DNA of 64,000 nucleotides, from contig NZ_CP113065.1 in NCBI RefSeq assembly GCF_026625825.1, forward strand, positions 620,001 to 684,000, written 5' to 3'. Shown in pieces: positions 57,146-64,000 of the stretch. The notes under the pieces are model-generated. The model did not search any database, was not told the origin of the DNA, and saw nothing but the letters and a program-made list of their open reading frames with translations. How positions within the stretch are numbered: the stretch's first letter is position 1; every line of letters begins with the position of its first letter. The stretch comes from Pseudoxanthomonas sp. SL93 (lineage in GTDB: Bacteria; Pseudomonadota; Gammaproteobacteria; Xanthomonadales; Xanthomonadaceae). Made by a program: the position numbers and the translations under genes.

Positions 57146-57772
57146 ATGGGCGCGGTGGTCGCCCTCGACACGCTGCTGGCCGCGCGCACGCTGTGGCACG
57201 CCGGCCGCAGCGCGGCCATCGCCGCCGATGGCGAACCCACCGGCCACGCCGCGCTCGACGCGTTGCTGCCGCAGGGCGGCTGGCCCCGGCGCGCGTTGAC
57301 CGAGCTGCTGCTGCCTGCCGACGGGGTGGGCGAACTGGCGCTGCTGCTGCCCACACTGGCGCGGATGACGCAGGCGGGCAGCACGGTGGCGCTGATCGCA
57401 CCGCCGTACATTCCGTATGCACCCGCCTGGCAGGCCGCGGGCGTGGACCTGGCCTTGCTGGAAATCGTGGAAGCCACGCCGCGCGATGCGTTGTGGGCGT
57501 TCGAACAGTGTCTGCGCAGCGGCGCCTGCGCCGCCGTGCTGGGTTGGCCGGTGCATGCCGACGGGCCTGCGCTGCGTCGCCTGCAGGTGGCGGCCGACAG
57601 CGGCGAATGCCTGGGCTTCGCGCTGCGTGACCGCCGCCATGCGGCCAATCCGTCGGCGGCCGCGTTGCGCGTGGAGGCCACCCGCGACGCGCAGGGCGGC
57701 ACGCACTGGCAGGTGCGCAAATGCCGCGGGGGCCCGGCGCCCGCGCAGTCGTTCGCGCTGGTCGCGCATTGA
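57146..57772 (+). CDS. imuA: Translesion synthesis-associated protein ImuA
   Basis: A 208-residue ImuA, a RecA/SulA-like scaffold of the mutasome. It starts MGAVVALDTLLAARTLWHAG and has LPQGGWPRRALTELLLPADGVGELALLLPTLARMTQAGSTVALIAPPYIPYAPAWQAAGV, typical of the family, with no intact Walker A. ImuA is needed with ImuB and DnaE2 for damage-induced mutagenesis in bacteria lacking UmuC/D. It lies between lexA2 and imuB with 1- and 9-bp gaps. Confidence 0.93.
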   Translation: MGAVVALDTLLAARTLWHAGRSAAIAADGEPTGHAALDALLPQGGWPRRALTELLLPADGVGELALLLPTLARMTQAGSTVALIAPPYIPYAPAWQAAGVDLALLEIVEATPRDALWAFEQCLRSGACAAVLGWPVHADGPALRRLQVAADSGECLGFALRDRRHAANPSAAALRVEATRDAQGGTHWQVRKCRGGPAPAQSFALVAH

Positions 57773-57781
57773 GGCGCGCGC

Positions 57782-59200
57782 ATGCTCTGGGCCTGTGTAC
57801 TGCTGCCGCAGCTGGCGCTGGACGCCGTCCTCCGGCGTCTGCCTGATCCCGACGCGCCGCTGGCGCTGGTCGGTGGCGCCGTGCAACTGCGTACCCTGCA
57901 GGCGGTGAATGCCGCGGCCGCGCAGGCGGGCCTGCGGACCGGCATGCGGCTGACGGCGGCGCATGCGCTGCTGCCGGAGTTCGCGATGGTCGAATATGAC
58001 CCCACGGCCGAAGCGCGCTGGCAGCGTTTCCTCGCCGCGTGGGCATACCGGCACAGCTCGCTGGTCAGCGCGCAGTGGCCGGGCTGCCTGGTGCTGGAGG
58101 TGCGCGCCAGTTTCCGCCTGCTGGGGCCATGGCCGCGCATCGAGGCACGCTTGCGCGAGGAACTCGGCGCGCTGGGTTTCCAGCATCGCCTCGCCCTGGC
58201 GCCCACGCCGCGCGCGGCGCATGTGTTCGCCGGCCTGCGCGACGGCCTGGCGGTGATGCAGCCGGCGGCGATGGCGGACATGCTGGACCGCGTGCCGGTG
58301 CGGCGCGCGCGCCTGCCGAACGACGCCGGCGAGCGCCTGCACCGCATGGGCATCCGCGACCTGCGCACGCTGCGTGGGTTGCCGCGCGACAGCCTGCGCC
58401 GCCGCTTCGGCCTGCCGGTGCTGGAACACCTGGATCGCCTGTACGGCCAGGCCGACGATCCGCTGGCGTACTACGCGCCGCCGGACCACTTCGACGCGCG
58501 CATCGAACTCGGCTACGAGGTCGAGAACCACATGGCGTTGCTGTTCCCGTTGCGCCGCCTGATCGGTGATCTGTGCACCTATCTGTCCATCCGCGATGGC
58601 GGCGTGCAGCGTTTCGTACTGCGGCTGGAACACGAGGAAGGCCACACCGATGTCGAAGTGGGCCTGCTGGCCGCCGAACGCGAACCGGCGATGCTGTTCG
58701 AGCTGACCCGCAACCGGCTGGAACGGGTGCAGATCGCGCAGCCGGTGGTGGGCGTGCGCCTGCTGGCGCGCGAGCTCCCGCCGTTCGTGCCGGCCGCGCG
58801 TGACCTGTTCGATACGCGACCGCAGCAGCAGTTGCCATGGCCGCAGCTGCGCGAACGCCTGCGTGCGCGCCTCGGCGACGAGGCGGTCCATCGCGTGGCG
58901 CCCGGCGGCGATCCGCGTCCGGAACGTGCGTGGCGGCGAGTGCAGGGCGATGGCGGCCGCATCGAACAGGCGCCGGTACGTCCGCCACGCCCGACCTGGT
59001 TGCTGCCGCAGCCGGTGCCGCTGCGCGACCCGCAACCGCGCATCGTTTCCGGCCCCGAACGACTGGAAAGCGGCTGGTGGGACGGCGAGGATGCGCGCCG
59101 CGACTACTACGTGCTGGAAACCTCGCAGGGCCAGCGTGCGTGGGCGTTCGCGCCGCCGGGCGAGCAGGGCGGCTGGATGCTGCACGGATGGTTCGCGTGA
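57782..59200 (+). CDS. imuB: Y-family polymerase-like protein ImuB
   Basis: A 472-residue inactive Y-family polymerase that bridges the beta clamp and DnaE2. The N-terminus reads [20 protein letters not shown] in place of the catalytic DxDxFYASVE motif, and other acidic residues of the active site are also replaced, as expected for ImuB. The finger/palm and little-finger parts include [31 protein letters not shown] and [22 protein letters not shown]. The C-terminal region ([18 protein letters not shown]) is variable in the family. The stop overlaps the dnaE2 start by 4 bp (GTGA). Confidence 0.93.
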   Translation: MLWACVLLPQLALDAVLRRLPDPDAPLALVGGAVQLRTLQAVNAAAAQAGLRTGMRLTAAHALLPEFAMVEYDPTAEARWQRFLAAWAYRHSSLVSAQWPGCLVLEVRASFRLLGPWPRIEARLREELGALGFQHRLALAPTPRAAHVFAGLRDGLAVMQPAAMADMLDRVPVRRARLPNDAGERLHRMGIRDLRTLRGLPRDSLRRRFGLPVLEHLDRLYGQADDPLAYYAPPDHFDARIELGYEVENHMALLFPLRRLIGDLCTYLSIRDGGVQRFVLRLEHEEGHTDVEVGLLAAEREPAMLFELTRNRLERVQIAQPVVGVRLLARELPPFVPAARDLFDTRPQQQLPWPQLRERLRARLGDEAVHRVAPGGDPRPERAWRRVQGDGGRIEQAPVRPPRPTWLLPQPVPLRDPQPRIVSGPERLESGWWDGEDARRDYYVLETSQGQRAWAFAPPGEQGGWMLHGWFA

Positions 59201-62200
59201 GCTGGGACGATGCGGTGGATGGCGTGGATCGCGACACGCCCGGCGGTCGCCCGCCCCGCGCGTGGGAAGTGGCGCAGCGGTTGCGCCGCCATGCCGCCGC
59301 CAACGACGATGGCCCCCAGGAAGATGCCTGGCCGGCCTATGCGGAATTGCATTGCCTGTCGGATTTCTCGTTCCTGCGTGGTGCGGCCAGCGCGGAGGAA
59401 CTGTTCGAGCGCGCGCGCGATCTCGGCTATGAAGCACTCGCGATCACCGACGAATGCTCGCTCGCCGGCATCGTGCGCGGTTGGGAAGCCGCGCGTGCGA
59501 CAGAGCTGAAACTCATCGTCGGCAGCGAGTTCACCCTGGTGTGCGGACTGAAGTGCGTCCTGCTGGTGGAAACCGCCGCCGGCTACACGCGCCTGTGCGA
59601 GCTCATCACCACCGCCCGGCGCGCCGTCGACAAGAAGGGCTACCGGCTGACGCGGCAGGAGGTGGAACGCATCCTCTCCGATGTCGATCCCGCGGTCTGT
59701 GGCCTGTTCGCGCTGTGGCTGCCATCCCCCGGCATCGACGATGCGCAGGGGCGCTGGCTGCAGTCGGTATTCGGCGATCGCGCGCACCTGGCGGTGGAAC
59801 TGCACCGCGAGCAGGACGATGCGGCGCGACTGGCGCGCCTGCTCGAAAGCGCGGCACGCCTGGGGATGGTGCCGGTGGCCGCCGGCGACGTGCACATGGA
59901 CGTGCGCCGGCGCCGCGCCCTGCAGGACACGATGACGGCGATCCGGCACGTCACGCCGCTGGCCGAATGCGGTGAGCACCTGTTCCGCAATGGCGAGCGC
60001 CACCTGCGCACGCGGCGGGCGCTGGGCAACATCTATCCACGCGCACTGATCGACGCCGCGGTGGATCTGGCGCGGCGCTGCAGGTTCGACCTCAAGCGCG
60101 ATATCCATTACCGGTACCCTGCTGAACTCGTTCCCGAAGGCCACACGCCCACCACGTGGTTGCGCGAACTCACGGAGCGGGGCATGCGCGAGCGTTGGCC
60201 GGAGGGTCCGTCACCTGCCATCGTGAAGCAGATCGACGGCGAGCTCGCCCTGATCGAAGAACTCCAGTACGAGGCGTTCTTCCTCACGGTGTGGGACATC
60301 GTGCGTTTTGCCAAGGAGCAGCACATCCTCTGCCAGGGACGTGGTTCATCGGCGAACTCCGCGGTCTGCTTCGCATTGGGCATCACCGTGGTCAATCCCG
60401 CCGAAAGCCGCCTGCTGATGGCCCGTTTCCTGTCGAAGGATCGCGGCGAGCCGCCGGATATCGACGTGGACTTCGAGCACGAACGCCGCGAGGAAGTGCT
60501 GCAGTACGTCTACACCAAGTATGGCCGGCGCCGCGCCGCGCTGGCCGCCACCGTGATCCGCTACCGCGGCAAGAGCGCGGTGCGCGACGTGGCCAAGGCC
60601 TTTGGCCTGCCGCCTGACCAGATCGCGCTGCTGGCCGACTGCTACGGTTGGGGCAACGGCGAGGCGCCGATGGAGCAGCGGCTGCGCGAGGCGGGCTTCG
60701 ATCCCGAAAACACGCTGATCCGGCGCGTACTGGCAGTGACCGACCAGCTGCGCGACCACCCGCGCCACCTCTCGCAGCACGTGGGCGGCTTCGTGATCGG
60801 GGATGCGCCGCTGTCGACGGTGGTGCCGGTGGAGAACGCTTCGATGGATGACCGCACCATCATCCAGTGGGACAAGGACGACCTGGAGACGATGGGCCTG
60901 CTCAAGGTCGACTGCCTGGCGCTGGGCATGCTGACCTGCATCAGGAAGGCGGTGGACCTGGTGGAGAAGCATCGTGGTTTCCGCCTGGATCTGGCCAGGC
61001 TGCCGAACGACGATGCGAAGACCTTCGAGATGATCCAGGCCGCCGACACCGTCGGCGTGTTCCAGATCGAGTCGCGCGCGCAGATGAGCATGCTGCCGCG
61101 GTTGAAGCCGGACAAGTACTACGACCTGGTGGTGGAAGTCGCCATCGTGCGGCCCGGCCCGATCCAGGGCGGCATGGTCCATCCCTACCTGCGCCGGCGG
61201 CAGGGCAAGGATCCGGTGACCTATCCCTCCGAGGGCGTGAAGGACATCCTGGGGAAAACGCTGGGCATCCCCCTGTTCCAGGAACAGGTGATGGAACTGG
61301 TGATCCATGCCGGCTACACACCCTCGCAGGCCGACGGCCTGCGCCGCTCGATGGCGGCCTGGAAGCGCGGCGGCGACATGGAGCCGCATCGCCTGCGCAT
61401 CCGCGAGCTGATGCTGGGGAAAAACTACTCCCCGGAGTTCATCGACCAGATCTTCGAACAGATCAAGGGGTTCGGTTCCTACGGATTCCCGCAGAGCCAT
61501 GCGGCCTCGTTCGCCAAGCTGGTCTACATCAGCTGCTGGCTGAAGCGGCACGAGCCGGCGGCCTTCGCGTGCGCGCTGCTCAACGCGCAGCCGATGGGGT
61601 TCTACTCGCCCAGCCAGATCGTGCAGGACGCACGCCGTGGACAGGGCGGCCGGGTGTCCATCGAGATCCGGCCGGTCGACGTCACCGTCAGTGACTGGGA
61701 CAACACCCTGGAAGGCGGTCATGCGCGCCGGGGTGTCGACGATGGCGGACAGGCGGCGCTGCGGCTTGGGTTCCGGCAGGTGGGCGGGCTGTCGGAGGAG
61801 GCCGGCAAGGCGATCATGGCCGCGCGGGCGCTACGCCCGTTCGTCGATGTGCGCGACCTCTGCCTGCGGGCCAGGCTCGACGAGAAGGCGCGCAACGCAC
61901 TGGCGGAAGCGGGCGCACTGCAGGCGCTCGCCGGCCATCGCCACGCCGCACGCTGGGCGGTTGCCGGCATCGAACGGCAGCGCCCGTTGCTGCCCGGCAG
62001 TCCGGACGAGGACGTGATCGCGTTGCCGGCACCTACGGTGGGCGAGGACGTCACCTCGGATTACCGCACGACCGGACTGACGCTGGGCGAGCATCCGCTG
62101 TCCTTGCTGCGCGAACGCCTGCGGCGGCAGCGCGTGGTCGATTCGCAACAACTGCGCGGGTTGCCGCCCGGGCGGGGCGCGTTCGCGGCCGGCATCGTCA

Positions 62201-62454
62201 CCCAGCGGCAGCGGCCGGCCACCGCGAAGGGCACCATCTTCGTCACGCTGGAGGACGAGCACGGCATGGTCAACGTGGTGGTGTGGTCGCACGTGGCGCT
62301 GCGCGACCGCAAGGCGCTGCTTGGCGCGCGGCTGATGGCGGTACGCGGCCGTTGGGAACAGGTGGACGGCGTTTCCCACCTGATCGCACGCCGGCTGGAG
62401 GATTTCAGTCACCTGCTGGGCGAGATCCAGCCCGGTTCCCGCGACTTCCACTGA
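59197..62454 (+). CDS. dnaE2: Error-prone DNA polymerase DnaE2 (ImuC)
   Basis: A 1085-residue C-family polymerase used for translesion synthesis. The PHP domain opens with [39 protein letters not shown]. Polymerase landmarks are [80 protein letters not shown], and [34 protein letters not shown]-terminal OB fold includes [20 protein letters not shown] use the GTG at 59197, which overlaps the imuB stop; the ATG at 59188 would add three residues. DnaE2 lacks the beta-clamp motif of DnaE1 and depends on ImuB. Confidence 0.96.
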   Translation: MSWDDAVDGVDRDTPGGRPPRAWEVAQRLRRHAAANDDGPQEDAWPAYAELHCLSDFSFLRGAASAEELFERARDLGYEALAITDECSLAGIVRGWEAARATELKLIVGSEFTLVCGLKCVLLVETAAGYTRLCELITTARRAVDKKGYRLTRQEVERILSDVDPAVCGLFALWLPSPGIDDAQGRWLQSVFGDRAHLAVELHREQDDAARLARLLESAARLGMVPVAAGDVHMDVRRRRALQDTMTAIRHVTPLAECGEHLFRNGERHLRTRRALGNIYPRALIDAAVDLARRCRFDLKRDIHYRYPAELVPEGHTPTTWLRELTERGMRERWPEGPSPAIVKQIDGELALIEELQYEAFFLTVWDIVRFAKEQHILCQGRGSSANSAVCFALGITVVNPAESRLLMARFLSKDRGEPPDIDVDFEHERREEVLQYVYTKYGRRRAALAATVIRYRGKSAVRDVAKAFGLPPDQIALLADCYGWGNGEAPMEQRLREAGFDPENTLIRRVLAVTDQLRDHPRHLSQHVGGFVIGDAPLSTVVPVENASMDDRTIIQWDKDDLETMGLLKVDCLALGMLTCIRKAVDLVEKHRGFRLDLARLPNDDAKTFEMIQAADTVGVFQIESRAQMSMLPRLKPDKYYDLVVEVAIVRPGPIQGGMVHPYLRRRQGKDPVTYPSEGVKDILGKTLGIPLFQEQVMELVIHAGYTPSQADGLRRSMAAWKRGGDMEPHRLRIRELMLGKNYSPEFIDQIFEQIKGFGSYGFPQSHAASFAKLVYISCWLKRHEPAAFACALLNAQPMGFYSPSQIVQDARRGQGGRVSIEIRPVDVTVSDWDNTLEGGHARRGVDDGGQAALRLGFRQVGGLSEEAGKAIMAARALRPFVDVRDLCLRARLDEKARNALAEAGALQALAGHRHAARWAVAGIERQRPLLPGSPDEDVIALPAPTVGEDVTSDYRTTGLTLGEHPLSLLRERLRRQRVVDSQQLRGLPPGRGAFAAGIVTQRQRPATAKGTIFVTLEDEHGMVNVVVWSHVALRDRKALLGARLMAVRGRWEQVDGVSHLIARRLEDFSHLLGEIQPGSRDFH

Positions 62455-62460
62455 TCCGGC

Positions 62461-63054
62461 ATGCGTGCGCTGACGGCCCTCACCGACGATCTCTTCGCCC
62501 CGGCGATGCACCAGCTGGTGCATGACGACCAGGGCGGCATCCGCTACTGGCCGGGCGCCATCGACGCGGAGACGGCGCAGCGCTGGTTCGACCTGCTGCA
62601 TGCACGCGCGGCCTGGACGCACCTGCAGCGCCCGATGTACGACCGCATCGTCGACGTGCCGCGGTTGCTGGCGAACTATGCCGTGGAGGCGCTGCCGGCC
62701 GACCTGCCGCTGGCGTCGCTGCTGGCCTGCGTGCAGGCGAGGGCGCCTGCACCGTACTCGCGCATCGGCATGAACCTCTACCGCGACGGCCACGACAGCG
62801 TGGCCATGCACGGCGACAAGCTGCACACGCTGGCGGCCGGGCATCCGATCACGCTGGTCTCGCTGGGCGCGCCGCGGCGCATGCTGATCCGTGCCCGTGA
62901 TGGCGCGCGCGAAACGCTGGCGGTGGACCTGGAACCGGGCAGTGTGCTGTCGATGAGCCACGCCTCGCAGAGCACGCACGAGCATGGCATTCCCAAGACC
63001 CGGCGCGATCAGGGTCCGCGCATCAGTGTGGTGTTCCGGCTGCGGCCGGCTTGA
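62461..63054 (+). CDS. alkB: AlkB-family 2-oxoglutarate/Fe(II) DNA repair dioxygenase
   Basis: A 197-residue AlkB-like oxygenase that should demethylate alkylated bases. The metal-binding set is seen as MHGDK (HxD, with His and Asp) and HEHGIPKT (distal His), followed by RISVVFRLRP with the 2-oxoglutarate Arg. PYSRIGMNLYRDGHDSVAMHGDK is typical of the AlkB/ALKBH2-3-like group with nucleotide-recognition lid. It starts 6 bp after dnaE2, so it lies in the LexA2-controlled unit rather than in an Ada regulon. A REP pair follows. Confidence 0.9.
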   Translation: MRALTALTDDLFAPAMHQLVHDDQGGIRYWPGAIDAETAQRWFDLLHARAAWTHLQRPMYDRIVDVPRLLANYAVEALPADLPLASLLACVQARAPAPYSRIGMNLYRDGHDSVAMHGDKLHTLAAGHPITLVSLGAPRRMLIRARDGARETLAVDLEPGSVLSMSHASQSTHEHGIPKTRRDQGPRISVVFRLRPA

Positions 63055-63064
63055 GGGAAGCCGT

Positions 63065-63181
63065 GTAGGAGCGACGTGAGTCGCGACCGTGCATAGTCGT
63101 GGCCCGGAACGCATCTGGAGCGCGCTCGAACGAAGTTTCATGGCTCACCGAGCGTGCGGTCGCGACTCACGTCGCTCCTAC
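63065..63181. repeat. Inverted REP pair (GTAGGAGCGACGT type)
   Basis: GTAGGAGCGACGTGAGTCGC starts 11 bp after the alkB stop and the inverted copy ends at 63181. The arms are complementary over about 25 bp. It separates convergent alkB and flgL and may help end the SOS operon transcript. Confidence 0.9.
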
Positions 63182-63191
63182 AGAAAAGCAG

Positions 63192-63218
63192 AAAAAAAAG
63201 CCGCGAGGGAATCGCGGC
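63192..63218 (-). terminator. Rho-independent terminator of flgL
   Basis: On the minus strand, the stem GCCGCGA/TCGCGGC (63200-63206 with 63212-63218) is followed by a run of eight T (A run at 63192-63199 on the plus strand). It lies 40 bp past the flgL stop. Confidence 0.88.
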
Positions 63219-63257
63219 GCAAGGGCAAGGACTGCTTGAAAAGGGGGTGCGCCGTCG

Positions 63258-64000
63258 TCAGCCCATCAGCTTGAACAGCGACAGCGACTGCATCTGCATG
63301 AACACGGTCTGGGCCGCCTGCAGCGCGGTGTTCTCCATCTCGTAACGCCCGATGGCCTCGGCCCAGTCCAGGTCGCGCAGCGTGGACAGCGTGCCTTTCA
63401 GGGTGATGCTGTTGGCTTCGCGCAGCGCGGCGGCGTCATCGATGGCCGACAGTTGGGCACCACCGCTGGCGCGCGCATCGATCATCCTGCCCTGGGCGGT
63501 GGCGACGTCGCGCATCGCGCTCTGCAGCCCGTTCTGCATGGCGGCGCGCTGCGCATCGGTGGTGGGATTGCTTTCCAGCGTGGTGATCAGGCCCTGCACG
63601 GTCGCGAAGATGTCGCGCGTGCCGGCCGGGCCGACAGAAAAGCTGTCGCCCGCCGCCGGCTGTCCGTCGATCTTCATCTGCACGCCGGCAAACGCGATGC
63701 TCTCGCCCTTGGTGTAGGTGCCGCTGGCGACCAGGGCGTTGCCGGCGTCGCGGACCTCGTAGGTGCCGGGCGCGGTGAAGTTGAGCTGGTAGCTGCCGCC
63801 GGTCCAGGTGCTGGTGTTGGTGACGCTGAAGTCCATCAGCAGGCCGGTGCCGGTATTGCCGGCCGCGGCGCTGCCATCGATGCGCCCATCGCCCGTGCGC
63901 AGGCGGATGAAGACCTCGCTGCCGGGGAGGGTGTCGGACACGAACATGTCCGGCGCCACTTCCACCTGCCGCTGGGTCTGGTCGCCGCTGTAGATCACGC
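63258..64000 (-). CDS. flgL: Flagellar hook-filament junction protein FlgL, C-terminal part
   Basis: The C-terminal 247 residues of FlgL (HAP3) are visible; the start lies beyond the right edge. FlgL joins the hook to the filament and is exported through the flagellar pore. The middle domain includes VFIRLRTGDGRIDGSAAAGNTG and YQLNFTAPGTYEVRDAGNALVASGTYTKGESIAFAGVQMKIDGQPAAGDSFSVGPAG. The C-terminal helical D0/D1 segment ends ALQAAQTVFMQMQSLSLFKLMG, like flagellin ends. The open left end of the frame continues to base 64000. Flagellar neighbours are outside the window. Confidence 0.92.
   Translation of the reverse strand, partial: VIYSGDQTQRQVEVAPDMFVSDTLPGSEVFIRLRTGDGRIDGSAAAGNTGTGLLMDFSVTNTSTWTGGSYQLNFTAPGTYEVRDAGNALVASGTYTKGESIAFAGVQMKIDGQPAAGDSFSVGPAGTRDIFATVQGLITTLESNPTTDAQRAAMQNGLQSAMRDVATAQGRMIDARASGGAQLSAIDDAAALREANSITLKGTLSTLRDLDWAEAIGRYEMENTALQAAQTVFMQMQSLSLFKLMG

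Overview
The window looks like a chromosomal segment of a high-GC gammaproteobacterium of the Xanthomonadaceae (Lysobacterales), probably Pseudoxanthomonas or a close relative. The reasons are the gene sets (smc/zipA/ligA, glk-edd-eda, a second LexA with imuA-imuB-dnaE2), the abundance of TonB-dependent uptake, and GTAG-type REP pairs between genes. The genus is inferred, not read directly. No rRNA, tRNA, prophage, IS element or CRISPR array was recognised.

Layout. 1-1930 (minus): 5' end of rluB, then scpB and scpA. 2318-2883: a YciI-like protein and BolA. 2992-17571: a beta-glucan/oligosaccharide utilisation locus: GH3 beta-glucosidase, LacI-type regulator, Oar-like TonB-dependent receptor, GH144-type lipoprotein, ABC importer (binding lipoprotein plus two permeases, no ATPase) and a large secreted six-hairpin glycoside hydrolase with a discoidin domain. 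18574-22502 (minus): the Entner-Doudoroff genes eda, edd and glk. The missing importer ATPase sits at 22930, divergent from glk. Five 14-bp near-palindromes of consensus TGTAAnCGnTTACA lie before bglX, lacI, the receptor, the GH144 gene and the distant ATPase gene, and tie these loci into one probable LacI regulon.

24085-29876: aromatic aminotransferase (minus), then smc and zipA. In relatives ligA normally follows zipA directly. Here about 5.3 kb of small accessory genes is placed between them: a SHOCT protein, DUF2200, a MazF/PemK-like toxin, an ArsR regulator with an SRPBCC partner, a dinucleotide-binding protein, two GFA-like zinc proteins, a phosphatase-like protein and an unknown. This block ends in an unusual 21-bp-period tandem array just before ligA (35194).

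37685-45837: epmA, a DUF3011 protein, mtnA, a diguanylate cyclase and a three-gene phosphorelay cluster (CHASE3-PAS histidine kinase, single-domain regulator, REC-kinase-REC hybrid). 45865-47458 (minus): three small, mutually related proteins of unknown function. 47649-50989: a helicase/exonuclease pair resembling MrfA/MrfB. 51124-56445: TRIC-like channel, a frameshifted patatin/outer-membrane protein gene, an L,D-transpeptidase and an HDOD protein. 56521-63054: an SOS mutagenesis operon, lexA2-imuA-imuB-dnaE2-alkB, under a perfect LexA2-type palindrome. The window ends in flgL (minus, incomplete).

The main themes are sugar import feeding the Entner-Doudoroff pathway under one local repressor, chromosome maintenance and division (SMC/ScpAB/ZipA/LigA) with an accessory insertion, and two DNA-damage modules (MrfAB-like and the ImuABC cassette) about 6 kb apart.
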